From Micromonospora_J zhanjiangensis (GTDB taxonomy: Bacteria; Actinomycetota; Actinomycetes; Mycobacteriales; Micromonosporaceae): 64,000 nucleotides of DNA. The translations under genes and the position numbers were made by a program. The notes beneath the pieces are model-generated. The model did not search any database, was not told the DNA's origin, and worked only from the letters and a program-made list of their open reading frames with translations. This document shows positions 50,001 through 61,100 of this stretch, piece after piece. The stretch lies in contig NZ_JBHSBN010000030.1 in the NCBI RefSeq assembly GCF_042650605.1, positions 1-64,000 on the forward strand. The letters run 5' to 3'. The first letter of the stretch is position 1, and every line of letters starts with the position of its first letter.

Positions 50001-53000
50001 AGGCGTAGAGCGACGTGCCCGCAGCGTCGTCGAGCATCCACCGCTCGCCGGCTTCCATGCTCGCCTCGTGGACCAGGTTGCCGAGCAGGTCGTAGGCGCA
50101 CCGCATCACGACGCGCCCGGCGGGGTCGACGACCTTGCGCTGGTTGCCTTCGATGTCGAGGAAGACTTCCGTCGCGGGGAACTCCTCGACGGGCGGCCCG
50201 GTCATGTCGCTGTACCGGGCCCTGTTGTGGGCGACGGTGCGGAAGGTGCGGCCGAGTGAGTCCGCGTGCGCGACGGTGGGCGTCGCAGCATGGACCCCGG
50301 CCTTCTCGGCGGCCCGCGTCTCGTTCGCGCGGTCCGCCGCGTCGGGATACCGCGCCGCGAAGGCTGCGGCGTGGGCCGGATCGGTGCGCAGCGCGTGCCA
50401 GGTCGGCTGGTGATCGGCGGTCGGCAGGCGCGCGAAGAAGTCGCCCACGTCGGCATCGGTCGAGGGATCGGCGATCAGGACCGTGTCGTTGACGTCCCAG
50501 GTCTCCTGCCGCCAGGGGTCGAAGACGACCTTCTCCCAGCTGTGGTCGGGGTGCAGCGTCGCGACCACCCGTTCGACCGGGTCGTAGCAGAGCACCGGGC
50601 TGACGCCGATCCGGACGGCGAACTCGTACCGGTGGGTGTCGGTGAAGAACGGCTCGTACTGACGGACGGGCTTGCCCTTGTTGTTGAAGACCGTCCAGCC
50701 GCTGCCGACCCAGCGGGGGCTCACGTCGTCCGGGGTCAGGACGGGATGGCCGTCGGGGCCCAGGACGACCGCGCCGTCGCCGTCGCGCCGGGGGGCGGGG
50801 CCCGGCTCGGCCTGGATCTTCTTCTGGATCTCCCGGCCGAAGCCGTCGGAGTAGGAGAGGCTGACCTGGATCTTCGACCGCTGATCCGGCTGAAGGTCGC
50901 TCAGGTGGGTCTCGCGGGCGATGGTTGCGGCGACGGCGGGAGGTTTCCGGGCCGGATCCGGTTCCCGCCAGTACGCGGCGAGGTCGTAGACCATGCGGGT
51001 GGTGGCACCGGCCAGGAGGGCGGCGGCCGTCAGCCCCTTCGGTTCGGCCAGGAACCGGTCGATCGCGGCCTGGGTGAGGTCGGCGGCGAACCCGTCCAGG
51101 GAATCACCCTCGACGGCCGCCGGCGCCGGCTTGCCCATGACCGCGGTGCCGACCACCATGCCGAGGGCGTCGAACACGACCGCCGACCGGTTGCGGTTGG
51201 CATCCATCACCAGGTCGGGCTGCAGCAGGCGGTAGTTCTGCGCCCGCCGGACGACCGGCTGCGTGGGGTCGGCGTCCCGCTCGCCCGCGGTGACCCGGTT
51301 GCCCAGCGGGTCGCACGTCTCCTCGACCATCAGGTCGTACGGGTCGTAGGTCACCAGGGTCTCGGTACCGACGTCGTCGGTGTGGAACGGGTCGCGGAAG
51401 CGGTGCGGCAGGAAGAAGTGCTGCCGGGCGTGCGCCAGTTCCTGCGCCGGCGTGTCGCCGGGTTTCGGGGAGTAGAAGGACTGCCCGGACGGCGCCCACC
51501 ACTGGTCGTCGTTCTCGGTGTGCAGGTAGCGGCCTTCGTCCGCCAGCATCGCGTCCGTGACGCGTCCGGCATAGACCTCCGCGACCAGGCCCGGCGTGAA
51601 GGCGTGCCGGCAGGTCCGGAAGGGCAGCGCCAGGGACTGCGCCGCGCCCAGCGGGAGAGGCCCGCCGAGGTCGTCGCGCCGGTAGTACGTGCGCAGGTGC
51701 TCGATCAGGCGCTTCTCCAGCCGCCCCGGGGTGGGGTCGCGCTCGTAGTCGAGCGCGACGGCCGCGGACGCCGCCCGGGTGATCTCGTCGAACGTGAAGC
51801 GGTGGCGCCCCGGCGCCAGTGTCAGACCGGTCAGCTCGTGTGCTCGCGACTCGCACGGCAGCGGCGTGCGGTGGTCGTCGGCCGTGTCGACGACGTTGGT
51901 GACGCTGTGCTCGGTGTACGTGACGAGCGTCCGGGCCTGCTTGGCCTGGTGCTCAGGGGCGAGCGCGGGGTCCGGCCGTCGTCGCCCGTAGCCGATCGCC
52001 GCATCCTTGAGGACGTTGCCGAAGTCGTCCACCACGAGCGTCACGGCGTGGGCGACGCGGGGATCGGCGGGGTTGCGCTCGCAGTGGTAGCTGATCGACT
52101 CGCGCGCATGTGGGAAGAACACGCCGTGCCGGTTGGCGCCCCGCGGCTGCAGCGTCCGGATCGTGAAGTTCTGCTCCGTGACCGTGTAGGGGTGCTGCGC
52201 GTTCTCCGTGCCGTCCAGGCCGTAGACCTCGTGCCGAAGCATGGAGCCCTTGAGTGCGCGGGACGCCTCGCGTGCCTCCCCGGGCGTCAGGTCGGGCGGG
52301 AGCACGGTGTCCGGCAACAGTGTCCGGACGAACGCCGCGAGCGCGGCGGCGTAGTGCGGGTCGCTCCGGTCGGGCGCGCCGTGGTACTCGGCCGCGAAGT
52401 GCGCGCTGACCCGGTCGACCCCGTCGTGGACCCCGGTGTGGAACCAGGTCCTGGTGAGCACCGGCGGGACGTGGGAGGACGCGTCGACATCGGCGCCGCC
52501 GGCTGTCCCGCCGCCGGCAGCCCGGCCGCCGGCCGCGAGCGCTCCGATCTCCTCGGTGTCCCATTTCTCCACCATTCCGAACCCGCGGAACTCGCGCTCG
52601 ACGCCGTCGAAGAAGCCGTGGTGGTAGGCGAAGCGGGAGACGAAACGGTTGCCGCTGATCCGGTCGTGGGTGACGACCCGGTCGACGACATGCACGGGGA
52701 AGGGCAGCCGCGTCACCCACGGACGGCCGTCACGCTGGTCCTTGAGGTAGAAGTAGGTCGAGGGCGCGTACGAGATCTCCGTCTCGGAGCCGAGGTTGTT
52801 GACCGACTTGACCAGGAGATGTGGCTTGGTCCCGCCCATCAGGTCGACGTAGCGCAGGGGGCCGGGCGCATTGGCGGGCAGTGGCGACGACCAGACCAGG
52901 CACGCCGTGCCGTTGCCGAGCAGGTCGGCCGTCGTCACGGAGGACACGTCGTCGGCGAGCGGGAGCCGATCGAGGCGTCGCGCCTCGCTCAGCCGGTTCC

Positions 53001-55107
53001 CCGACTGGTTGAAGTAGATCCGCACGCCGTCGCGGTGCAGGTAGATGACGTCGTTCGTGCCGGATCCGTCGACGTCGGCTACCCGGACGCGCCGCTGGTC
53101 GAACTGGTCCGGAGCGTCGAACCACGGCGCGTTGCCCATCGTGACCTTGGCGCTGAAGCGCCCGTACCCCAGGTTCGGCCAGTAGCAGACCTCGCCGTTG
53201 CGGATGCGCACGAGGTCGGTGAGCCCGTCGCCGGACATGTCGGCCAGGTAGATGGACTGAGTGCCGTCGGCGAGGACGAGTCGGGGGCCGCGTTCCTCGT
53301 CGACCGGCTGGCGAACGTGCCGGGCCGGGCCGAAGCCGTCCTCTGCCAGCGACGGGTGCCAGGTGAAGACGTCCTGCTCCGTGATCAGGACGTCGGCGAG
53401 GCCGTCGCCGTCGAGGTCGACGAACCTCAGGTTGGGGTCGCGGGTGTCGCGGTTAAGGCGCGACGTGAAGGGGCGGAAGGGCCGCCAGCCGAACTCGCTG
53501 TCGTGCTCGTACAGCCCCGGCGCGGGGCCGTCAAGCACCACCACGTCGGGCTGGCCGTCGCCGGCCAGGTCCATGAACTGCGCCCGCCCCGCGGTGGCGC
53601 TGACGTTCGGCCTGGCTTCCATGCGTTGCAACGGCGCGAACTCGACCGGCCGGTCGCTGATCGGACTGATGTTGCGCTTGTAGAACCAGACGCCGGCCTG
53701 CTCCGTCAGGATCCCGGTGATGCCCTCGCCATGGAGGTCCACCCACTGGTACGTGGACCCGTCGAGTCCTGCCGGCAGGTTCTCCAGCTGTGCGGTGTCG
53801 GCGACCTGAACCCGGTCCCGGATCGCCGCCTTGCTGTACTCGAATTCCAGCGGCGGAAGCGACTTCTGCAGGTACGTGGCCTCGTCGGCGCCAGCCGTGG
53901 GAATGGCGCGACGCACGTAGCCCGTCTGGGTGACCGCGCGCACGAACGAGGCGAATCGGGTGCTGCCCTGGTGAGCCAGTTCCTCGTCGATCGTCGGGGA
54001 CCCGTCGGGGTCGAGATCCGCGTACTCGAACTCGGTGGACCGCACCAGGCCGTCGTAACCTGGCTCGCCCGTCGGCAGGTCGGGGATGTGGTGGAACATC
54101 AGAACCCGGCGGCAGCGCCGGTACGTCCGCACCTCGAAGCCGGCGCGGTAGGAGGAGAACGGATCGGGACGTACGCCCCACGGACGGCGGGGCGTCGCCG
54201 AGGCGGTCACGAACCGGTGCTGGTCGGCCTGCGGCCGGGACGGGTCGGGACGGATGTCCGCCAGGTGCCCCTCGTCGTAGTCGAACACCACCTCGAACAG
54301 CCAGGTCGCCGCCGACAGGTCCGGCTGGACGATCCGGGGCACGTGGTTGCCGTACTTGATGCGCTTGATGTAGCGGTTCGCCGTCCGCACCCGGTTGCGC
54401 TCGTCGCCCCGGCTGCGGTCGACGCCGTCGGCGTCCTCCTGGGCGTACTCGAAGACCATCGCGTTGCCCTTGTCGTCATAGCTCTCGCAGATGAGCCAGC
54501 TGAAGACGCGGCTCGGATGCGCCGGCGACGGGTCCTCGGGGTCGACGATGCGGGAGTTGTCGTCCTTGCCGTACACGCTGGTGACGTTGGCGGGGGTGAT
54601 CGACCGCCAGTGGATCTCCCCGGTGGCGGTGTTCGTCCACCGCTCGATCCGGGCGAACATGCCTTCGACGCGGGGGCGGTACCGGTGCACCACGAACCCG
54701 GGGGCGGCGCTGTCGTCGCGGAAGCGGCTGCCGTCGGCCGCCAGCACCGGCACGAGGTCCTCCGCGCCGGAGAGCACGTAGACATCGGACTCCCGGCCGT
54801 CCTGATACCGGGGCAGGCCCTTGTCGGTCTTGCGGGTGACAGCGGGCAGCGACAGGCTCCAGCCGAAGCCGAAGGGGCCGTTGCCGGAGCCCGAGTCGTA
54901 GGAGAGGGACAGCTGGGGTCCGAACCCGGAACGCCCGGGGGTGGTGGCGATCGGCACCGACATCGAACCCGTTCCGGTGACGGGATCGGTGCCGAACTTC
55001 TCCCCGATACCGCGGATCGCCCCGCCGCCCTTCGGGAGCGTGATGGACGGTGCGGCCGGCTGCTGCCGGTCGTCGTCCGGCGTACTGACCGGCTGCGGCG
55101 CGGGCAT
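47014..55107 (-). CDS. Tc toxin TcB-TcC fusion with Rhs core and nuclease-like C-terminal tip
   Basis: This 2697-residue cocoon subunit begins with the SpvB domain (about 40-340; SMSVPIATTPGRSGFGPQLS). VCBS/FG-GAP repeats follow (DLAGDGQPDVVV, DLDGDGLADVLI, DMSGDGLTDLVRI, DVDGSGTNDVIYL; about 505-690), then TcdB mid domains (KPHLLVKSVNNLGSETEISY) and YD/Rhs repeats (about 1450-2260). The Rhs core GRWTSADPEGMADGVNLYSY ... DPTG lies at about 2275-2312. The last 385 residues are the variable tip. It holds a PD-(D/E)xK-like nuclease candidate (FGTAAHARATNVLDEM, NNIDIMVA, GDLKYGGG; about 2415-2515), a Gly/Ala-rich hydrophobic stretch and C2660-AM-C2663-H2664-G near the end. GGGAG inside the TcA end sets ATG 55107, 4 bp from the TcA stop. 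Confidence 0.9.
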   Translation of the reverse strand: MPAPQPVSTPDDDRQQPAAPSITLPKGGGAIRGIGEKFGTDPVTGTGSMSVPIATTPGRSGFGPQLSLSYDSGSGNGPFGFGWSLSLPAVTRKTDKGLPRYQDGRESDVYVLSGAEDLVPVLAADGSRFRDDSAAPGFVVHRYRPRVEGMFARIERWTNTATGEIHWRSITPANVTSVYGKDDNSRIVDPEDPSPAHPSRVFSWLICESYDDKGNAMVFEYAQEDADGVDRSRGDERNRVRTANRYIKRIKYGNHVPRIVQPDLSAATWLFEVVFDYDEGHLADIRPDPSRPQADQHRFVTASATPRRPWGVRPDPFSSYRAGFEVRTYRRCRRVLMFHHIPDLPTGEPGYDGLVRSTEFEYADLDPDGSPTIDEELAHQGSTRFASFVRAVTQTGYVRRAIPTAGADEATYLQKSLPPLEFEYSKAAIRDRVQVADTAQLENLPAGLDGSTYQWVDLHGEGITGILTEQAGVWFYKRNISPISDRPVEFAPLQRMEARPNVSATAGRAQFMDLAGDGQPDVVVLDGPAPGLYEHDSEFGWRPFRPFTSRLNRDTRDPNLRFVDLDGDGLADVLITEQDVFTWHPSLAEDGFGPARHVRQPVDEERGPRLVLADGTQSIYLADMSGDGLTDLVRIRNGEVCYWPNLGYGRFSAKVTMGNAPWFDAPDQFDQRRVRVADVDGSGTNDVIYLHRDGVRIYFNQSGNRLSEARRLDRLPLADDVSSVTTADLLGNGTACLVWSSPLPANAPGPLRYVDLMGGTKPHLLVKSVNNLGSETEISYAPSTYFYLKDQRDGRPWVTRLPFPVHVVDRVVTHDRISGNRFVSRFAYHHGFFDGVEREFRGFGMVEKWDTEEIGALAAGGRAAGGGTAGGADVDASSHVPPVLTRTWFHTGVHDGVDRVSAHFAAEYHGAPDRSDPHYAAALAAFVRTLLPDTVLPPDLTPGEAREASRALKGSMLRHEVYGLDGTENAQHPYTVTEQNFTIRTLQPRGANRHGVFFPHARESISYHCERNPADPRVAHAVTLVVDDFGNVLKDAAIGYGRRRPDPALAPEHQAKQARTLVTYTEHSVTNVVDTADDHRTPLPCESRAHELTGLTLAPGRHRFTFDEITRAASAAVALDYERDPTPGRLEKRLIEHLRTYYRRDDLGGPLPLGAAQSLALPFRTCRHAFTPGLVAEVYAGRVTDAMLADEGRYLHTENDDQWWAPSGQSFYSPKPGDTPAQELAHARQHFFLPHRFRDPFHTDDVGTETLVTYDPYDLMVEETCDPLGNRVTAGERDADPTQPVVRRAQNYRLLQPDLVMDANRNRSAVVFDALGMVVGTAVMGKPAPAAVEGDSLDGFAADLTQAAIDRFLAEPKGLTAAALLAGATTRMVYDLAAYWREPDPARKPPAVAATIARETHLSDLQPDQRSKIQVSLSYSDGFGREIQKKIQAEPGPAPRRDGDGAVVLGPDGHPVLTPDDVSPRWVGSGWTVFNNKGKPVRQYEPFFTDTHRYEFAVRIGVSPVLCYDPVERVVATLHPDHSWEKVVFDPWRQETWDVNDTVLIADPSTDADVGDFFARLPTADHQPTWHALRTDPAHAAAFAARYPDAADRANETRAAEKAGVHAATPTVAHADSLGRTFRTVAHNRARYSDMTGPPVEEFPATEVFLDIEGNQRKVVDPAGRVVMRCAYDLLGNLVHEASMEAGERWMLDDAAGTSLYAWDSRGYRLRIAYDPLRRPTESFLRAAADPESVVARNVYGEARPNAEDDNLRGKVAELADQAGVVTSDRYDVKGNLLRSRRRLALEYRTPLDWSGEVPLESQTYTAHTRYDALNRVTQSIAPHSDAPGVGINVVQHGYNEANLLERVDAWLDQRAEPDDLLDPATADLHAVTDIDYDAKGQRLRITYGNGATTAYTYDLLTFRLTHLRTSRDAAAFPGDCRQPPPAGWPGCQVQNLHYSYDPKGNITHIRDEAQQTVYFRNTRVEPSAEYTYDAIYRLIEGTGREHVGQAGAPTPYSFDDARRIGLPHPNDGKAMGNYRERYAYDVAGNILSMRHRSSDPTLSGWTRTYAYDEPSQLEPGRRSNRLTSTRIGATTETYSSGADGYDAHGNMLRMPHLGAGSPAPNMRWDYKDQLHETDLGGGGRAYYVYDSAGQRVRKVWEKSAALVEERLYLGGFEVFRRSEGPASERTPTFARETLHVMDDTGRLALVETRTLDRAGDDKAPERLIRFQYGDHLGSTRLELDDHAQIISYEEYSPYGSTTCQAVRSRTETPKRYRYTGKERDEESGFYYHGARYCAPWLGRWTSADPEGMADGVNLYSYGRNNPVRYGDPTGTNCDPAVQSCIDPTQPTAREEALQQSLPAAERNLPPPGALSSSSSSGSGAGLSLAGNLLRSAAPSASVATAAQATNSIEDLLTFLHAQAGFETGAVRPPTFNPRSASPFGTAAHARATNVLDEMQQLGFLGSESIYSEVRVVNGVVTQIGGTPGGPRGANNIDIMVARPGTTISVGDNISGGTADLIGDLKYGGGVINPKYGVHGSPLTTITGRTAPGPVPAAPELMMTPSARWFAGGAGALNFAGGAFMLASIDTERDPGIVTAGKVTSGTASLVGGGMEIGGAAFGSVGLAEAGAAASGVGLIIAAPIMVYEMRPRGWVAIDPVLAERNMQRFRNGENVNPFCAMCHGQGGALDPNNDWNAGGARRAAFINRLQWKYLGD

Positions 55108-55111
55108 GCCG

Positions 55112-58100
55112 CTACTCCCGACCCGTGCGGATGCGGTAGCCGCACACGAGGTAGGCCGCGGTGAGTTCCCGCTGCGGGAAGCGAAGCACCGCGATGGGCC
55201 GGTGGTGCCCGCGCCGCGGCACGCGAAGCTCGACGTCGACGACGCCGTGGAACAGACAGGGCAGCTCGCTGGTCGCCAGGCACTCGATGGTCTGCCCCGG
55301 ACAGTCGCAGTCGTCGTCGTTCCGGTGCTCGCACAGGTGGCGGGTCACGAGCGTGACGGGCAGCGAGCCGCGGCACCCAGGGTCCTCGACCTCGACGTAG
55401 AGCCCGAGCCGGGTCACCGCCAGGTCGCAACCTCCGGACAGGAACGGGAAGTGGTCCCGGGTGAGCCGCACCGGCCACGCCCCCGAGGCGTCGCCGCCGG
55501 TCAGGGCGTACCAGTCGTCGGGGAAGTCGTGCCGTACGTCGAAGAGCCGGACACCCGCACCCGGTAGGCGCCGGCGCGCCGCGGTCCGGGCGGCCTCGGC
55601 CAGCGCCTCACCGCCCTGGCGGGCGGTGTAGTCGACCCGCAGGACCACGTCGGCGAGCGTGTCGAGCGCGAAGCGGTTGTCCTCCTGCGGCAGCTCGATC
55701 CGCCACCGCCCGACCGCGCCGCGGTACTCGAACGGCAGGTACCGCTCGTCGCGGAACGACAGCTCGAACAGGCCCGAGTCGTTCTGGCCGGTGGAGGTCG
55801 CGATGGCCTCGCCGGCGATGTGGGAGCGCACGGCGCGGGGGTCGTCCGGCGCCAGGGCGTACCCGGCGGGGTCCGCCCACCTGCTGCGGTCCCGCCACCG
55901 GGAACAGCTCGGGCAGGCGCCCGTGGCGCAGCGGCAGGTGCGCGGCCGCCCTCCGCCGGCGCACCGGCACGGGCCGACGTCGCCGCAGGCGCAGCCGGAG
56001 CGGCACTGCCCGCAGCAGCCTTCCGGGGGTACGGCCAGCCGGGGGTCGAGCCGGATCTGGCTGGACAGCAGCGTGAGCCGGCAGTGCACCCCGGTGTACG
56101 GCCCGACCACGGCCGGGACGGTCAGCGTGACGTTCTTGATCCGGCGCAGGTAGTGGCCGGGATAGTCGAGGTCGAACATCCACTCCGGGACGTCGATCTC
56201 GCACCGGCCCGTCTGCTGCAGTTGGAGGAACGCGAGCGGGAAGTCGACCCGCAGCGAGAGGTGCTTGGTGAGCTCGTACTCGCGGCAGTTCTCCTCCAGG
56301 TACGCCGCCTCCATCTGCCGCAGGGCGACCAGCAGGCGTTCGCCGGCGAGTAGCCCCCGCTCGCCGCCGTCCCACGACTCCGCGGGCAGGAAGGTGTGGC
56401 GGCTGGTGGCGCGCTCGACGGTGAAGGCGCGTTGCGCCCGCAGGGCCGCCTGCACGGTGAGGTCGTACAGCCGGCGGTGCAGTCCGGCCGTCTCGCGCTG
56501 CAGGTGGAGGTACAGCTGCGCGTTGGTGAACTTGTCGCGCAGGAAGTCCTGCACGTCCGCGGCCTGCTCGGCCTGCTGCTGCTGGACGTTGATGTCTCGC
56601 AGGGCGGCGTCGCGCCGCCGCTCCGCGCCGAGGATCTGCCGCTCAACCTGCTCCAGCTCGATGGAGATGACCTGCACCTGCTGCCGCCACTCGTCCTCGC
56701 GACGCTCCCAGCCGCCCTCGGTCAGGCTGAGACCTCCGGTGATGTTGGCGATGTCGGCGAGCCCGTTCATGATCCGTGCGGCCGTGCTGAACCCCGCGGC
56801 CAGCTTGTTCCCGAGCGGGAACTGCTGGAACTGCAGGGGTGTGCCCGCGATGCCGGCGACGCCGAGCCAGAAGTCCGGCGTCATCCCGATGCCCTGCGCG
56901 ATCCCCTCGGACACGTTCGCGCCCACCTTGGACGCCGTGGCGACGCCGTTGAGCGACTCGTACCCGGTCTCGCCCGCGTTGTGCCCCCGGCGCAGCAGGT
57001 CCTGGTAGTACCCGAGCCGGGCCAGCGCACCCTGCTTCGTCTTGTACAGGGCCTGCACCTGCCAGTCGGCGTCACGCCACTGGAGCTGGCGCGTGCGCAC
57101 CCCCAGGTCGAGCAGCTGCCGCTCGTGCCCGGCGCGCAGTGCCGCAAGCAGCTCCCCGTCGCCCTTCTCGAAGGCGGACAGCAGGGCCGCGCCGAACCCG
57201 CGCAGCTCGTTCGCCAGGTCCATCGCCTTCTGCACCAGGAACGTGAAGCGGTACGGGCCCGCCAGGCACGTGCAGCCCTCGGCCGGGCCGCACAGGTCGC
57301 AGCCCTGCCCGCCGACCGCCGCAGGCTCACCGAGCAGGCTGGTGAGCGAGCCGGGCCGGTCCGGGGCCGTCCAGAAAGCCGGGCCGGGACGGCGCGACCG
57401 CTCGCGCAGCCGCTGCCCGTCCAGGCGCTGCCGGACCAGGCCGACGCGCTCCTCGTGCCGCTCGTAGAGGGCGAGCAGGCGAGGGTTGAGCGCGGCGGGG
57501 GCGGGCTGGAAGCCGGTCACGGTCATGCCCTCCCCGTCCCCGTCGGGGGGCTCCGCCGCTGCGGGCAGGACCCGACGCGGCGGCTCGCCCAGCACCCGGC
57601 CGGCGACGTCGAGCAGGGCACGGGCGCGCAGCGCGTGCTCCGGGCTCCCGCTGCACAGCAGGCCGTCGGCGGCGTCCAGCAGGGTCTCCAGGTAGGCCAG
57701 CAGCACGGCGCGGCGGCGCGCGGTGTCCTCGTCGACCGGGTTCGGCGGCGGGCAGCCGCCCCACGCGTCGTCCTGCTCCAGCGGGTGGCCGACGAGGTCG
57801 TACCAGGCGAGCGCGGCATCGTGCCGGCAGTGCGCCCGGAGCGCTCCGGCGACCGTCATCGCGACGGCGAACCGGGACAGCGGGATCAGCGCCGCGCCGG
57901 GCGACACGAAGGAGAGGTACGGGTAGCCGTCCAGCCCGCCGGGGAACGTCGGGGCGGGCCCGGCGGGCGGCTCGACCAGCGGCAGGACGACGGCCGCGTC
58001 GGGAACGAGGTCGTAGCGGAAGCCCGGGGCGGTCGGATCCTGGTACCCGACGGGCGGCACCGCACCGGCCACCGAGAACCGCAGCGAATCCCCGCTGCGC

Positions 58101-61100
58101 CCGTGGAAGACCAGCCCGGGTGCCGCACCGGGCGTGATCTCCACCCCGTCCGTGCTGCGCCGGGGGGCCTCGAACTGCCCGGCATTCACCCGGCACCACC
58201 ACAGGTGCACCTCGCCGCGGGGCTGCCACTGCAGCAGCGCCGGCAGCTTCTGCGGCCGGTGCCAGTCCGAGGTCTGGTCCGCCGGGTTCTGCAGGGTCGA
58301 CACGACGACGCCGGCCTCGGCGTCCTGCGGTGCGTCCGCCTCCTCGAAGAGCGCGGAGCCGGCGAGCCAGAAGTAGTACTCGTCGACGCGCGCCGGGTGC
58401 TCACCGGGACAGGCGTCGCAGCAGGGCACGTCGGCGCCAGGGGCATGCAGGTGCGCGGAGGCCGGGGGCAGGCCGGCGGCGGCGACCCGCACGAAGGGGG
58501 CACCGAGGCCGATCGCGGCGTCGAGCCAGAGCGGCAGTTGGGCTGGCTGCCTCCCGTCCTCCTCGCCGGCCACGGCGGTCAGGGCGCGGCCGCTGACCCG
58601 CTCGACCGCGGTGCGGACCGGGTCCGGGTCCGGCACCTGCGCGCTGACCTCGCGCCGCGCCCGCTTCGCGGCCGCGGGCGCGCGGCGCCGTGAGCCGCCG
58701 GGCGCCGCCGGGGCGCCGCCGGCGGGCCGATCCGCGATCCCGACAGGACCGCCGTCATCCCCGTCCCCGTCCCCGTCCCCGTCCCCGTCTCCGTCCCCGT
58801 CTCCGTCTCCGTCTCCGTCTCCGTCGGGCGGCGGCGTCGGTGGCCCCTCGACGGGCGACAACCAGGACGGTTGCGGACCGTGTTCGGGGCTGCCGAGCAG
58901 CCCGAGCCCTTCCGGCGGCGGCTGGACCAGCCACTCCTCGTTGGGCTCGGCGTCCTGCAACAGCCGCAGGCCGGGGTGTCGCGGCGGGCGGGGGCCGGGC
59001 CACCAGGTGAGGCCGCCGGGTACCGGCACGGTCAGCACGTCTTCCCGCAGCCGCTGCTCGAGCAGCGTGAATGCCTCGTGGCGCTGCGCCTGGCGCAGCT
59101 CATCCCACTCGATCCAGTTTTCCCGGTACAGCGCCCGGCGGGCCGCGGCCTGCCACTGCCGGAACGTGGCCAGCCGGCACTCCCACAGCTCGAGGAGTGC
59201 GGTGCCGACCGGCAGCGCCGGCTCGAGCCCCAGCACGGCGCGCTGCACGAACGCCTGCGCGGCGCTGACGGCATCCTCCACTCTGGTGACGCGGCGGCAG
59301 ACGCCGGTCGCGACGTCCTGCAGCAGCAGGTCCGACAGGTCGGTGACCGTCCGCGCGTACGTGACGCCGTCGGGCAGTCGTACCCGGTCCGCGGCGCAGA
59401 GGTAGGCGACGAGCGCGTCACGGGCGCGCAGGCGCAGGCCGTCGTTCAGCCGTTCGAGGTCGGCGTACCGGCGGGGTTCTCCGTGTTCCAGGTACGCGGC
59501 CTGGACGAACGCCGTGAGGTTTGCCAGTCCGGTCACACCGTCCCCGTCGGCGGCCGCCGGATCGTCGGAGGCCCACAGGTCGGGTCGGACCGTGGTGACG
59601 TCCGCCGGCACCAGGTGCTGCTCGATCCGGTGCAGCCAGGTCGCCCCGCGCCAGGCACGGACGGCCCAGCGCTCGTCCTCGAGATCGGTGGGGCCGAACC
59701 GGTACGGCGCCGACCCCGGCGGCGGCACGAAGTAGGTCGCGACGATCGGCGCGTACCGCAGGTCGATGCCGAGGTGTCGCAGGAGTTGGGCGGGGTCGTC
59801 GGGTTGCTGCTCGCTCACCTCGTCGAACAGCACCCAGGCTGGCCGTTCGCGCGCCCGCCTGGTCTGCCGGCGCAGGTCGGTGTAGTCGACCAGGCGCTCC
59901 CACGTGTCGAAGAGCGCGGCCCGGCGCGGGGCGCCGGGGTCGCTGCGCTGGTCCGGGACCGCCGGGTAGGGCGGCACCGGTTGGGCCAGGAGCGCGGCCG
60001 GCGGGTAGGGATCGCTGACGGGCAGCAGGTTCAGGTCGAACCAGGCCCGGTGTACGCCGAACGCCGCCGCCCCGGTCCGCGGGTAGGCCGTACCGGCGAA
60101 CGTCTCCGCGTGCTCGAGCAGGTACCCCAGCTCGGACTGCCGTTGCGCGCGTAGCGGGTCCGCAGACAGCCCCGCACGGTGCGCGATCAACACGCCCTTG
60201 AAGGCCCGCTGGTAGGTGCGCCGGATGTCCCGCAGGCTGCTCGTGTACAGCTTCTCGAGCCAGCCGGCCGCCTGCTCCCCGTCGACGACCGCACCGGGCG
60301 GGAGCACCTTTCCCTCTCCCTCGGGCGGCTGCCGGACGACGCCGACGCCGAGCGTGGCGTCGTGGCTCGCGACGAAGAGCCGCTCGAAGGGCAGGACCTG
60401 AGGCTTGCCCTCCGTGTCGGGGCCCTCGTACCCGAACCAGAACCCGGTCCGCGTCGGCCGCGCGTCCTGTTGCCGCTGGAATCGCGGGCGTCGCTCCTCC
60501 GCGTCGAGGACCAAGTCGTACGCGCCCCGCCGCAGGGCCAGCGCCCCGGACCGGTGCCCGGGCGCGTCCTCGCCGGGCATCCCGTGGTTGAGCACGGTCC
60601 ACGTCCGCTGGCCGCGGCGCAGCACGAGCCGCCAGGCCCGCCCCTCGCAGCGCTCGTGCTCGTGCCCGTCGTGCTCGTGCCCGTCGTGCTCGTGCCCCTC
60701 GTGGCGGTCGACGTCGCGGCCGAGGAAGCGGTACCGGCCGCCGCGCTCGACGATGAGCACCCCGTGCCAGCGCACCGCGAACGGCTGGGCCCCGCCGAGC
60801 GGCTCGCCGCCGGCATCGAGCAGCGCCAGCCCGTTCCGCAGCGCGACGTAGCGGCTCTGCTGCGGCGTGAGCTGCAGGTCCAGGGCCGGGATCACCGTGG
60901 GCACCGGCGCGTTGCCGGCGTCCCGGGCGCCGCCGAACGCGGTCAGGGGGCCACGAACCTCGCGCCACCACAGTCCGACGGGTCCGGTGGGCGCGGCCTC
61001 CTCGTCCTCCCCCTCCGCGTCGTCGTCCTCGTCACGGTGGTGGTGGTGGCGGTCGTCGTCTCCGTCGTCGGCAGGCGGCGCGCCGATCTCGCCGACCAGG

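Noticed and set aside
50266..55164. A 1632-codon rightward open frame opposite the Tc BC gene
   Set aside because: It is antisense to clear SpvB/TcdB domains, Arg/Val/Asp-biased, with no motif or ribosome site; GC-rich DNA often leaves the opposite frame open.
58759..58824. Possible CRISPR or non-coding repeat array
   Set aside because: The units are six bases with no spacers and lie in frame within the TcA gene, coding Asp-Gly.
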